DNA from: Guadua angustifolia
Taxonomy: Eukaryota; Streptophyta; Magnoliopsida; Poales; Poaceae
DNA length: 64,000 bases
Reading direction: 5' to 3'
Assembly: GCA_036346375.1 (NCBI GenBank)
Contig: CM070517.1
Span: 8,845,161 to 8,909,160, forward strand
The notes below the pieces were generated by a model. That model had not been told where the DNA came from and searched no databases. It saw only the letters and a list, made by a program, of their open reading frames with translations. Both the position numbers and the translations under genes were made by a program. This document shows positions 1-11,388 of the stretch, one piece after another; within the stretch, counting starts at the first letter, position 1, and each line of letters opens with the position of its first letter.

Positions 1-585
1 GCGTGTCGAGAAAATGTGTGCATAAACACTCCTATCTAACTTGGGAGCAGAGATCACAGGCACAAACCAAAACACAGTTCTTTGAGCCTATTCTGATCAA
101 CATGCTCCAGCAAGTCATGAAAGCAACAGGTAATTTTCAGAAAAGAGATTGTAGTTTCCAACTTGCTCCTAAACTCAAAAACCATTTTACCACAAAGAAC
201 AGGGGCATGGTTCTCAAGAAACAACCATCGCTAGTCACTGAACCTAGAACTAATATACTCACTAGAGCTCATTATAGCTACAATGGATGTTTGGAATTTA
301 GGGATTTCAAGATGTACTAAGTGAATCAAGAATAGAACAAGAATCATCGAGCCACGATTCTTGCATATATATGACTGTGATTGCAGTGTGTATCTCACCT
401 GAAACTTGAAATTGCTTGTGGATTAGCCAAAGAGGGACGTGGTGAACTGCAGCCAACACAGGATAGATAAAAATTCCCAGAGAGAGCAATCCATTCAAAT
501 AAAGGCACTCCCTGTGCCTAGGGATTATGGCGGCTCAAGAGAAGAAGAGCAAATCAAACCTGAACATATATATTCCATCAAGAAA
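1..585. other. unassigned intergenic DNA
   Basis: I recognise no gene, RNA or repeat boundary here. A reading frame open to about position 320 has no conserved motif, no splice context and no recognisable family, so I leave it uncalled. The stretch ends at the TC terminus of a small Helitron. Confidence 0.3.
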
Positions 586-809
586 TCTTTACTATATAAA
601 GTGAGAGTTTCTTCCCACGTCATTTCATCAAAATTACCCATCTTTGCCACAGCTCTTTAATTATCCACCTTTGCTACTGTTAGTGCTCTTAATTACCCAC
701 CTTTGCCATTACTCTTTAATTACCCACCTTTGCCACTGTTAGTGCTCTTTGCAAATAAACTTTTGGTCGCAAATTGAGTTTTCGTTGCAACGCACGGCCA
801 TATAACTAG
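586..809 (+). mobile_element. non-autonomous mini-Helitron (224 bp)
   Basis: The element starts with TC directly after an A and ends in CTAG directly before a T, which is the Helitron A|TC...CTAG|T insertion signature. A perfect CGTTGCAACG palindrome lies about 15 bases before the CTAG, as expected of the 3' terminal hairpin. The body has three imperfect repeats of a CTTTAATTACCCACCTTTGCCA-like unit. A second copy in the opposite orientation lies inside an intron of the kinase-like gene at 27739-27930. It has no coding capacity. Confidence 0.72.
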
Positions 810-1249
810 TCATCTAAAAATACAAGTTTAACAAAAATGTAGATTAATCTGATGCAGATATACTTACCATAGATCATTATATAGCCACCGCAGGAGTTGA
901 AATTTTAGGGATTTGATGAACTAAGGACTGAAATTGGGACAAAAGAAGGATAGATTGCTGGTGTACGTGCCCAGTGGAGATCAAATGGGAGGGAGACAGA
1001 TTGCATGCAGGTGGAGATTGGGAGAGATTGCTGCTATATGTGTGGGGGAGAGAGAATGGAGTGAGGAGCAGAACCTTTTAGCTTCTATCGGAAGGAAATG
1101 GAGTGTATTGTACGCTATTGTACTTTCCTGAAGGAGCTCCACCTAGCTTTTAGCTTCCATTCCGACATTTTAGCTTCTATCGGAAGGAAATAATTTTTTA
1201 GCTGGTAGTTTTGGTCCTCCCACCTAAAGTTCACCTCTCGCGCGCGTGC
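810..1249. other. unassigned repeat-like DNA
   Basis: No coding sequence is recognisable. The phrase TTTTAGCTTCTATCGGAAGGAAAT occurs twice in near-identical form (about 1077-1100 and 1169-1192), so the stretch looks like decayed transposon DNA. Confidence 0.25.
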
Positions 1250-1602
1250 AAGCGATTGATATGTGGAATATGGGCAAACCTGGCATTTGTAATTTTTGAC
1301 GTTTATAAACGTCGTGCTTAAATAACCACGACGAATACCATGCGCCCTTCTTTCTATAATGGTTGGCACATAGTAAGTGCCATCCAAAGTCTAAGCCGGC
1401 ATTTATATCTGCTTTTTTTATCAACAATATGCCGACATTTATTTTATGCCACATAATAATCTATTCTGGCACTTTATATGTGCCATGCAAGTAAGCACCC
1501 TAGAATTAAGATAAACGCCATGGAATTAATATTTGCTGGCATTTAAGCTAAATGCCAAGCATAATTAAATGCCATGTAATCCCTATCTGTGTTGCAGTGG
1601 AG
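1250..1602. repeat. palindrome-rich subterminal region of a DNA transposon (CACTA-like end?)
   Basis: Short inverted pairs recur, such as TGGCATTTA with TAAATGCCA and GGCACTT with AAGTGCC, spaced a few tens of bases apart. On the minus strand the block begins CACTGCAACACAG at 1602, close to but not identical with a CACTA terminus. Arrays of short inverted repeats next to such a terminus are typical of En/Spm (CACTA) ends. I cannot see the partner end, so the class is tentative. Confidence 0.35.
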
Positions 1603-1724
1603 GTGCTCGTGCAGTGACAACCTCCAAGATGTATGGTCTCTAGATGACACGATCATCCATCAACTAGTCGAACATCGCAACATACCCAGGGTATGACGCA
1701 TGCGATGTAACTGGGGTGAGAGTC
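1603..1724. other. short spacer next to a copia LTR
   Basis: No recognisable feature. The last five bases (GAGTC, 1720-1724) would be one target-site copy of the adjacent copia element; its partner is not seen because the far end of that element is lost. Confidence 0.3.
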
Positions 1725-3906
1725 TGAAGGACCAGAAATAGTGATAAAAGGGGTGAATGGTCACACTACAATTTTCCCCCTAAAGAATCCAACCAAAACC
1801 TCTCAAGAACTCAGAAGAGCGAAAGAAGAAAATCTCATGAAAAATCATATTTGGGGCAACACTACCACGCTACTGAGGCTGATAGTGCCGAGATGAACAG
1901 TAATTCGGTGCTACTGAGGTAATTGTAGTAGTAGTGCCGGTGAACAATAAAAATAGGTAAATGAATAGTAAATTAGCACGACATCAAAAATAAAAATCGG
2001 TGTATCTTTTGGTCAGCTGATCAAAAACTCGTGAAGCTTTGTAACGACCTTCCTATGGGTGTGAGGGACCTATTCCAACCTTAAATCACAAGGATTGACG
2101 TCAAAGTTCTGACCTTTTTTAAATTTACCAAAGGTTACACCAAAACTAGGTCAAAAACAAAAACTTTGCCTTAGGCTTGCTGGTGGGGATTTGATGATCA
2201 AGAAGGTCCTTCTAGATGGTCTCCCACAAGTCACAGCAAGCAAGAACTCTAAAGATATTGCCCCTAAATGTGCAAGATCAAGATCTACCTCAAATACTTC
2301 CTTTTTAAGCGAAAACCCGGTTTGTTGAGAAATCTCTTGATGATCATGAGAGAGCTTGCCTAGATGATTAGGTGATGATCTCTAAAGGATACATTCATCA
2401 ATCACTCATCTTTGTCAACACAAGATCAAGAGAAAAAGAAACCAACAAGAAAGATTAAGAATCAAGAAGGAGGAAAGTCAAGAACGAAAGCCAAATCTTA
2501 AGCACAAAATTGATTTTTATTTCAGACCATGAGGATGGATTACAAATCCTCTCACCTGAGGGCAAAACTCCCAAGGAGCACACACACACAACACAAGAAC
2601 ACAAAATCTTGTAAAAACCCTAAACCTCCTAATGTCTTAATATAAGGCTTACGGACTCACCCTCCACTACATCTCCATATATAGTGGAAGGCTACCCTAA
2701 CCTTAAACTTGCACACACACAAGTAGATACCATCCACTCTTATATGGGCTACCCAAAACCCAACAACCTTATCAAGTTTTTCATTCACACAAGCATGGTT
2801 CTCAAGGCAGCTATTACATTAATGTCAAATCATCTTCGCGTGTCCGAATTTGCAACCAACACCATTTTGGCATGACCTAAACCATTTAGGCCACCATCGT
2901 GGTTTTCCAAACTGCCTCGACTGTCGGTATTGGACAAATTATCAATTTGCCATAATGACCATTCTTCTTTCTCTTCGAAGCATCACCATGCTTCATGCTT
3001 TCCATGTGACCCCAATAACTTACCCCAAAGCCTCTCACATGTCCGAACTCCCCCGGACCATCCTCTCTTTCAAGCAGGCCCAAGTCACTTGACTGCCACC
3101 TATCCTTTTTCACTTCTCCATGGTGGCATTGGCTTCTTTGACCGTTCTGACCACAACTCATCCCTGGGCCTAGTCCCGGTCTGTGCCATTGCCTGTCATA
3201 TCCATCATCAGTGCTTAATGCTTCGGCTACATGTCTTCGCAGCTTGCAACCACTTTCTAGCCTCAGTCACCTTCCAGCGTTCCTCAACCGTTCTGGACCT
3301 CAGCTCTCCTAGCCTAGTCCCGGTCATGTGTTCACCTCACCATGACCTAGTCCGAGAGTCCTAAAACTAATACAGATAAGAAACACATCATATAGCACTA
3401 TTCACAATAATATACATTAATAAATAATTCATGCAAATATTAAGCTCAAGTCACAGTAAAGTCGGTACCACCACCCATCTAGGACCAGTAGTACCACACC
3501 ACCGGTACTACCACTCCCAGGTAGCCGGCAATGCTGCTGCCTCTAAAATTTCATAGAGACCCTCTATAAAAAATAACTACCATGCCTCTGGGACAGTAGT
3601 GCCGCTCTCCCAGTACTACTGCTTCCAAATGGCTAGTAGTACCACTTACCCTGGTAACACCCTAGAGACCCCTCTCTAGAAAAAGACTAACGTGTCCATG
3701 GCCGGTAGCTCCGACAGTCTAGTACTACCACCTATCCCAAGCCAGTAGTGCTGCCTAGTAGGTACTACATCGCCCTGACCTGACAGCACATCCAATTGCT
3801 TCAACTTTGAAATGGAATTCAAAACAAACTCAAACTTGAGCACAACATGCTCAAGCATAGTCAATAACTTATCACCAATAAGTATAGACCTCCACATGGT
3901 CTTTCA
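1725..3906 (-). repeat. copia 3' LTR, family 1 copy A (2182 bp)
   Basis: On the minus strand it starts TGAAAGACCATGTGGAGGTC and ends CCTTCA. The same 5' sequence, homologous 3' third and TTCA end are found in a TSD-flanked solo LTR at 45935-47636. A TATA-like ATATATGG lies on the minus strand near 2675, followed by sequence of the kind found at LTR transcription starts. A purine tract lies directly outside its 5' edge (3907-3916), as expected for a 3' LTR. It contains choppy CGGTAGTACC / GGTACTACC pairs at about 3460-3800. The centre differs strongly from copy B, so the family is divergent or part of the middle was replaced. Confidence 0.72.
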
Positions 3907-3920
3907 ATCTCTCCCTTGAT
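3907..3920 (-). other. polypurine tract of minus-strand copia
   Basis: On the minus strand AAGGGAGAGAT abuts the TGAAAGACC start of the LTR. This is the usual priming site for plus-strand DNA synthesis in copia elements and fixes the LTR edge and element orientation. Confidence 0.6.
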
Positions 3921-4042
3921 GAGTATATTAAAAACACCACAGAAGGCACATATTTGGGTTTGAAAGCAAAAGAAGAAAGCATTTTGATTACAAAGCATCA
4001 CTTGGTCTAGAGCAAGAGGAAATAAAACTATGACTAAGTTGG

Positions 4043-4321
4043 TGTCGGCGTACTTTACGCCAGGGTACCCTCTCTACCACAGTTAAGAGGGGCCACAACT
4101 GCCGAAGCGTGTGACTGGCGGCGGTGGGCGATCGAGCCTCGACGCCAGCGATCGCATCACGTGGCGACTGGCGGCGGTGGGCGATCGACCTAACGCCAAA
4201 GCGGCGGTGGGCGATCGAGCCTCGACACCGGCGACCATGCCCGTGGCGCCGGTGAGCGGCAAAGGACGCCAGGCACCGCACCGCGTGGTAGCTTGGCGAG
4301 TCTAGCGAGCTTATCCCTCTA
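4043..4321 (+). repeat. shortened 5' LTR of the gypsy-like element
   Basis: It aligns with the start of the 3' LTR (GGCGTACTTTACGCCAGGG, then repeated GGCGGTGGGCGATC) and shares the later CTTATCCCTCTA block. It is only about 280 bp against 1146 bp for the 3' copy and lacks the TACGCCGACA end, so it has suffered an internal and a terminal deletion. Confidence 0.5.
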
Positions 4322-5948
4322 CTGATGGCGCCAAGGGAGGCCGTTCTGGGAAGCGCCGGGAAGCTGAAGGAGGATGCTGGTAGATTAAGACCTCCCTGCG
4401 GGGCAGTGGCGAGGGCTCCCGGTGCCGGTGGAGTCGGTGCCGATGGAGTAGGCGCAGATGGAGTCGGCACTGGTGCAGGAGTGGAGGACGTCGCTACGGC
4501 GGATGAAGACCCCATTCCAGTCGTGCTCGGAGGCACGATGGAACTGGAGGGGGCGGCCGTCCGGTCGTCGGTGCGGGGCCTCTTTGGGTCTGCACCCGAG
4601 GCATCCTAGGAGGATGGCCGCTTGCCCACGCTCTGGTTGTCCACCAGGGCGGGGTCCCTAATTGTCAGGGGGCCGCGGGGCGGCAACGTCGCAAGCCCGG
4701 TGGAGTCCATTACTAGGAGTGATTTGACGATCCGGAGACGCTCCGCGAACTCCAGATCGCATAGTGGCCGGGCTTCGGCCGGGAAGTCTGAACCACTTAG
4801 CGTTGGCGGGAGCAGCCCGCCTAGCCACTTGGCAATATAAGGGGCATCCAAATTCCCTGCACCTGGAGAAAGAGAAAAGGTTACCGATTGATGGCGACCA
4901 TGAAAGATCAAAGGAAAAGGGGAAAAGAAACTTACGGCCCGGGTGAGTTCGGGTCATGTCGTCGTCACCCGTATACTACCACGCCAGTCGGGCACGCCGG
5001 CGCAGGTGGGTGATCCTCCGGGTCACGAAGTCCCGAACCACCAGTGCCCACGGTCAACCTAGAGTCCCGCAGTCAATTGATGCAGGCCACCATTGTCTGG
5101 AGCTCCGCTGTCTCCTCGACAGGCGAGCCCTAGTTCTCGTTGGCCTTTGCCGGTGTGGAGGGCATCTCCAGGGCATCAAGGCCGCTGTCATCGTCGGCAT
5201 ATAGCCAGTCACTTCGCCACATCTTCTAGTTGGTCTTTGTCTAGAAGGGGATGTAGCGGGCGACCGATCCGTCACGAAGACAAAAGTGGCAGTTCCCTGC
5301 GACTCCACTGTTCGTGGAGCCGCGGAGAGTATAGAAGAAGCAGAAGAGGGGGAGATTGGGCATTACCCCCACAAACATGTCTCAGAGGTAAGCAAAGGTG
5401 GAGAGAATGAGAATAGAGTTGGGGGTGAGATGAAGATGGTGGATCTCATAGAAGTGAAGGACGGTAAGGAAGAACTCGGAGAAAGGCGGGACTAGGCCCG
5501 CCAGCAGCACCCAGGAGAAGACGATGATCTCTCCGGCTTCGCACCACGACGCGGGGGTTCCATGGCGTAAGCGAAGGGAACCCTCGGCAGTGGTCTAGGA
5601 GAGCCTCATTGCCCTCTCCTTGTCGACGGTTGAAGCAGGAAAAGGCTGCGCTATTCAAACAGAGCAAGGTCTTGGGACAAAGAAGTTGAAGGGGCAAGGA
5701 AAGAAGACAAAGGAGTTGAAAAGAACGTGAAATGCTGGTCGTGGGTGCGTGTATTAATAGGTCTCTCGCGCTGGTGATTCGTGAAAAGGCGAAAGTGTGC
5801 AACGCTTCGGGTCCTGAGAGAAGGTGGCGGAAGCGGAGAGGACTAGAGCGGTTGCATGCGCAGGAGTGGTGGACCCGTCCGGGAGCATGTCAGCATTAAA
5901 GAGGTCTGAAAGGGCTGGTGTGCGCTCCAAGACGGGCTTGGGGGCTAC
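4322..5948 (-). pseudogene. degraded antisense reading frames inside the gypsy-like element
   Basis: Long GC-rich frames run on the minus strand, opposite to the element's LTRs. One is Pro/Ser/Ala-rich with repeated PTPSAP units (about 4390-4536). Others cover about 4606-4957, 5054-5308 and 5446-5802, the last starting with a Leu/Ser/Cys-rich, signal-like N-terminus. A minus-strand TATTAATA lies at about 5750. Several frameshifts break any single product. Antisense ORFs between pol and the 3' LTR are known from grass Tat-type gypsy elements, and this looks like a decayed example; I assign no function. Confidence 0.35.
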
Positions 5949-7094
5949 TGCTGGCGTACTTTACGCCAGGGCACCCTCTCCGCCACGGTCAGGAGGGGCC
6001 ACGAGTGCCGAGCGTGATGACTGGCGGCGGTGGGCGATCAGTCCTAACGCCAGCATTGCGTCGCGTGGTAGCCTGACGAGTAGGTGGGCGACCAGGCCCT
6101 GACGCCAGGTGACCGCGTCGCGTGGCAGCCTGGCGAGCAGGTGGGCGATCAGGCCCTGACACCAGGTGACCGCGCCACGTGGTAGCCTGGCGAGCAGGTG
6201 GGCAATCAGGCCTTGACGCTAGGAGACCGCGTCGTGTGGCAGCCTGGCGAGCAAGTGGGCGATCAGGCCCTAACGCCAGGCGACCACGTCGCGTGGCAGC
6301 CTGGCGAGCAGGGGGCGATCAAGCCCTGACGCTAGGAGATCGCGCGCGTGGCGACCAACGAGCAAAGGAAGCGATTAGGCCCCGACGGGTGGTAAGCTCG
6401 TGGTCGACCAACGCGAAGTCGAAGGTACTCGGGGGTCCGCTGTCAGTCAGGCGTGGAGGTGTACATCGAAGGAATGGGGGAGATTCACCTCGAAGTCTTC
6501 TCCCCCGACACACCATGTCAGAACCATTGAATGCGCGTGGCTCTGCTAACGGTATGATAGCTTATCCCTCTATCGTCCTTCACCTAACCCGTCGCATACA
6601 AGTCGCTTCCCGGGCGGACCGGGCGGAGTTGGATGGTGGTGCAAAGAATGAGGCCAGGGGATGGTGCTACAACGACTGAGTAAGAAATAGAGTGTAATCA
6701 GTATGATGTCATCCGTCTCACATGCCCGAGCCAGCCCGGCCTATATAAGGGGGGTTCGGTGCATGGGAGAGGGGGCGGAAAAAGAGGACTCGAACGAAAG
6801 AACGAGAAAGGGAAGAACACTGAGAGAGTTCAAGAAGAACCCAGAGAGAAAAAAAGGAGATAGAGTGTAGATCATGCATTTGTAATCCACTCAAAACACA
6901 TTAACAAGAGCAGAAGCAGTATGTAGGACTGTTACTCACACCGGGGGCCCAAACCTGGGTATATCGGTGTATTCTTGGATTCTTGTCTGTGTGGATCCCT
7001 CGGGAGAGCTCGTAGGTGTCCTTCTGCGAAGATCCCCTCTATCGAACCCTGGACTCCGTTTAGGGAGAATAGCTGCCGGCAAAATACGCCGACA
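5949..7094 (+). repeat. 3' LTR of the gypsy-like element (1146 bp)
   Basis: It starts TGCTGGCGTACTTTACGCC after the purine-rich tract and ends TACGCCGACA before the GTTGG duplication. A promoter-like CCTATATAAGG lies at 6740-6750. The first third carries a 57-bp tandem repeat. Confidence 0.72.
6065..6349 (+). repeat. 57-bp tandem repeat in LTR, about 5 copies
   Basis: The phrase GTGGYAGCCTGGCGAG recurs at 6065, 6122, 6179, 6236 and 6293, a constant 57-base step. Because 57 is a multiple of three the array also translates as a 19-residue repeat, but this is a by-product and not evidence of a protein. Confidence 0.85.
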
Positions 7095-8569
7095 GTTGGC
7101 AAGAAAGATTTTAAAGTAAGTCAATAGAAAGAACAAGTTTTTTACAAAAGCTCTAGAAATTAAAGAAAACTAACAGGAACTTAAATGTGCTTATGATCCT
7201 AAGAACTAGGAATTTTTCACCATGATCATAAGAACTAAGATGCATTCATATTTCTTATCTTTTGATGATGCCTTTCCACAAATTTTCCCCCTTTTGGCAA
7301 TATAGGTATCAAGAGAGCATTTTCTCCCCTTTTCACATATATGAATGAAATGTATTCTAAAAGAGCTTTGAAAATTATCCAAGTCACAATGAAGACAAAG
7401 TATGACGCCAAGCTACTCATGTTCAAATTATGCTAATCTAAGACAAGTCCAAGGGCAAAATGTAATATTCTTGCTAACATGCACAATAAGACTATGTCAT
7501 TTTTGCTTGATTTCAATAAGTGTAACACTTAGTATAATGTCCAAACTAGAAACATAGCTATACAATAGATCAAATTGATGACTTAGAGTTTAGCCTAGTC
7601 AACACTTTGGAGAAGCTACAAGTGCATAAAATATCCTTTGTGCTCAATCATCTTTAATGCAAAATTTTCTTTTAAAATTTAACAAACATAATAGGGTGCA
7701 AATGTTTGATATTTTTTTGCATTCTTTACCTACTTTTATTTTTTATTGGTATTTTTCAAGTGTGATTGACTCAAGTCATCATCGAACTTCTCAAAAAGGA
7801 CTCTTAAAATAGTGGTCTTGGTCATGCACGATACATTCCAAGTTCACCACAAGTGCAATGAGAAGCAATCTCATGAATGTAAAGTGTTGAGATCAATTTG
7901 CACACAAAAGTCAAACTTTGACCATTTCAATACTTAGATTCATGAGCATGTGAATGACTCTAGTATAGATGAATCTAGCTTCACCCAAGCTCATTAAAAC
8001 AGAAAATGAAGTCTATATGCAATGCAAGAACAGCTTCTCAAACTCCCCCTTAACAAGTGAAACAATTTTAAGTACAATTCTGATTCAAGTTGAGTTATTA
8101 GTAGAATTAAATTTAGAAAACATCCAAATGAACTCAACAGAAACTAGAAACACAAAATGTGAAGAGGAAGTCAAGAAACTGGAAGCTGGATGGCTATAGA
8201 GTATAGAAAAGATGATAAAGGGCATTATGGCTTAAACTCGCTCTCATCTTCCCCGTATGACTAACATAGAAAAGCTAACTCTAAAACCCAAGTTAGGGAA
8301 TACATACAGACCCTATCTACCTAGGGGGCTCAATATCTACTAGACTTGTAAGACTATGAAGGACTCAACCTAGAGAGAAGAGAGAACAGTTAATTGTGCA
8401 TGACAGCAACTTATAGCATAAGATAAGAGGACCACGCAAAGCATGCCAAAAGTCTAAGTGTAGCAAACTTAAAATTCTAAGAGTAAGCCCAAAACACATA
8501 GAAGATGCAAAAGAAAGGAAATACTGTAAGTAAATATATATAATACGTAATATACAAAACTAGGTTCCC
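7095..8569 (-). other. copia internal region between pol and 3' LTR
   Basis: This is AT-rich non-coding sequence that continues, across the gypsy-like insertion, with 3907-4042. It contains pyrimidine-rich TTTTCCCCCTTTTGGCA-like text of the kind seen downstream of pol in SIRE/Maximus-type copia elements. No env-like frame is recognisable. The lineage is inferred. Confidence 0.45.
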
Positions 8570-9270
8570 CTCAAGAGATGTCGTAAGGGCACACGATTCC
8601 AAGAACTCTCCTAAAGGCTACAAACCTAGATCTATCCAAAGGCTTGGTAAAGATATCAATAATCTAGTGGTCACTCTCCACAAAATGGAGTACTATATCA
8701 CCCTTCTCCACATGGTCTCTAAGAAGTGATATCTAATATCTATATGCTTGGTCCTGAAAGGCTGCACTGGATTCTCAGCAATCCAAATAAATGACAGAAG
8801 TGTTGTCATAGAAAAATAAAACACTATCTACATCTAACTCAAAGTCCCACAAGATCGATCTCATCCAAAGCATCAAACTATAACAACTAGCGACTGTAAC
8901 GTACTTGACCTCAGCGGTGGACTGTGCAACTCCGGATTATTTCCTAGATGACCAAGAAATAAAAGAAGTACCAATAAATTGGTAAGTACTAGAAGTGCTC
9001 TTCCTGTCTAGCCTATAGCCAGCAAAGTTTGCATTTGGAAAGGCTCTAAAGGATAGACAAGAAGATAAGAGTACCAAATACCATAGTCAATGGTAGCTCG
9101 AAGGTACTTGAAGATATGTTTCACCGCTTTGTGGTGAGAGAACACAATAAAGTGTATGTCCAGCTTTAAAGCAGAGAGGTACAAGAGGGAGCTGATCATG
9201 CTCCTAAACTCCTTTTGATCAACTAGCTTACCATCCTCATTAGGCCGAGGACAGCAGTGGTGGCTATATG
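8570..9270 (-). pseudogene. copia polyprotein fragment, RT end and RNase H
   Basis: The minus strand shows the conserved copia RT/RNase H series in order: DGKLVDQKEFRSMISSLLYL near 9180-9240, then an AVKHIFKYLRATIDYGIWYS block, then WSSRK, then a TAEVKYV equivalent of TAEAEY. Later come HFVESDH and DIFTKPLD-like C-terminal motifs. It has stop codons and frame changes throughout and stops abruptly near 9270, where a plus-strand copia begins. It is the 3' end of the polyprotein whose LTR is at 1725-3906. Confidence 0.7.
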
Positions 9271-9319
9271 AGTGATGAATGATTATCTCAGTTTTTGCAA
9301 ATATTTTCTCACTTAGATC

Positions 9320-11380
9320 ATGGCACCACCTACTGCTACACTCACTTTTAATTTTGCCTTATGTTCAATAATTGAAAAAGAAAAAGTTAATGGAACGAAC
9401 TTTGCGGATTGGTCCCACAACCTGAGAATTGTTCTTAGGAAAGATAAAAAGAAACACATTCTAGAACAACCAATTCCAGATGTGCCTAATGAGAATGCTA
9501 CTAATGTTGTTAAAGCTACTTACAAAAAGGCATGTGATAAGTCCCTCGATGTTAGCTGTCTCATGCTTACCACTATGAACTTAGACCTTCAGAAGTAGTT
9601 TGAAAACATAGAGGCCTACGATCAGATCGTGGTGCTCAAGGGTATGTTTGAGACTCAAGCTAGGACTGAGAGATATGAGATCTCAAAGCCCTTATTTGGA
9701 TATAAGTTGGCAGAGGGTAGTCTAGTGAGCCCTCATGTAATTAATATGGTTGGTTAGACACAGAGCTTGGAAAAACTTGGTTTTTCCTTTATCCAAGATT
9801 TGGCTGCTAACTTGATTCTTGCGTCACACTCTTTGAGCTTCGGTCAATTTATTATGACTTTTTATATGAATAGCGTGGACAAGAATCTCATCGAGCTACA
9901 TATGATTCTCAAGACAGTAAAGGAAAACATTAAGAAAAGCACTAGTCATATGATGATGGTGCAGAAAAATACTAGCTTCAGGAAGAAGGCTAATTTAAGG
10001 CTAAATCTTTGGATAAGATCCCCAACAACAAGCCTAAACCTAAGCCCAATTCTAGCCCTACTTCAGGATTGAATGCATCTACTGTAATGAGTCAAGCCAT
10101 TAGAAGAGGAATTGCAAAAAGTACCTAGCAGATCTGAAAAAGAATAGTAGAGCGAAGCCATCCACTACAAGTATTAATGTTATAAATGTATTTCTTGACA
10201 ATTCTCCTATTAACTCTTGGGTATTTGATATTGAATTGGTTGCTCATATTTGCAATTGAATGTGGGAGTTAATAAGGAGTAGGAGTATTGCAAGAGGTGA
10301 GGTTGATCTCCGCATCGGGAATAAAGCAAGGGTTGCTACATTGGCCGTTGAGACCTTCCCACTACATTACATTTACCTTTAGGATTTATTATGGAATTAA
10401 ATAATTGTTATTATGTTCTAGCATTAAGTAGAAACATTATCTTTGTCTTATGTTTGTTGGTAAGGGGTTATAAATTCATTATTGAGGACAATGGTTGTTC
10501 TATAATTTTGAATAAGATCTTTTATGGCAATGCTCTTGTTATGAATGGGTTATTTATTTTAAATCTTGATGATGCACCTATCTATAATATTGATGCTAAG
10601 AGGCTTCGATCTAATGATTTGATTCCCACTTACTTTTGGCATTGTCGCTTGGGTCATATTAGTCAGAAATGCATGATGAAGCTCCATAGAGATGATCTTT
10701 TAAAATCATTTGATTTTAAATCACTTGAAACGTGTGAGTCATGTTTGCTTGGTAAGATGACCAAGACATCTCTACTTGTTAAGATGACCAAGACATCTTT
10801 CACTGAGCATTGTGAGATGATATCTGACTTATTGGAACTTGTACATACTTTTGTATGTGGACCATTGAGCACAACAGCTAGAGGTGGTTTTCAGTACTTC
10901 ATTACTTTTACCAATGATTATAGTAGATATGGTTATGTCTACTTAGTGAGGCACAAATCAAAAACTTTTGAAAAGTTCAAAGAATTCCATAATGAAGTAT
11001 AAAATCAACGTGGCAAGAAAATTATATTTCTATGATCTAATCATGGTGGCGAATAATTGAGTCACAAGTTTAATAATCATCTAAAGAGTTGCGGAATTCT
11101 TCCAAAACTTACTCCTTTGGGCATGTCTCAAAGTAATGGGTGTCCGAGTGGCATAATCGGACCTTGTTAGATATGGTTTGATCAATGATGAGTCAGTCAG
11201 ATCTACCACCATGTTTTTTGGAGTTATGCTCTAGAATCTACAACTTTCATACTAAATAGTGTACCATATAAATCTGTAGATGAGACAAAACATGAGCTGT
11301 GGACTAGGAAGAGTCCCAGTTTATCTTTTCTAAAAATTTGGGGTTGTAATACTTATGTTAAATGTCAGACATCCAATAAA
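9320..11380 (+). pseudogene. copia gag, protease region and integrase N-terminal half (element B)
   Basis: From ATG 9320 there is a copia gag (UBN2-type): NGTNFADWSHNLRIVLR, then ILEQPIPDVP, then FETQARTERYEISK and LEKLGFSFIQDLAANLILAS in a second frame. A GAG-pre-integrase block follows at about 10391, with YFWHCRLGHIS and SCLLGKMTK, then the integrase core start (FITFTNDYSRYGYVYL) ending near 11002. Stops and frameshifts break it many times. No LTR or primer-binding site is found upstream. It is cut at 11380 by the 8-bp duplicated target of a hAT element and resumes at 20416. Confidence 0.82.
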
Positions 11381-11388
11381 CTCACACC

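Larger units (their letters stand above)
4043..7094 (+). mobile_element. non-autonomous gypsy-like LTR retrotransposon with GTTGG target duplication
   Basis: The element begins TGTCGGCGTA and ends TACGCCGACA, a 10-bp terminal inverted repeat, and is flanked on both sides by GTTGG (4038-4042 and 7095-7099). Two copies of the LTR start, containing GGCGTACTTTACGCCAGGG, lie at 4043 and 5949. A CTTGGGGGCTAC purine-rich tract typical of grass gypsy elements precedes the second copy. TGGCGCC near 4325 resembles a grass gypsy primer-binding site. No gag-pol is present; the interior holds only degraded antisense frames. It is inserted in the internal region of the minus-strand copia, so it is younger than that element. 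Confidence 0.75.

Noticed and set aside
3..320. 105-codon open frame at the left edge
   Set aside because: It uses a non-ATG start, has no recognisable domain, and no splice or promoter context supports it.
2930..3364. 144-codon frame within the copia LTR
   Set aside because: It has no recognisable domain, overlaps LTR sequence and is opposite to the LTR direction.
6179..6679. 166-codon frame with a 19-residue repeat in the gypsy-like LTR
   Set aside because: It is produced by the 57-bp minisatellite and Arg/Ala-rich GC composition; no domain, and it lies inside an LTR.
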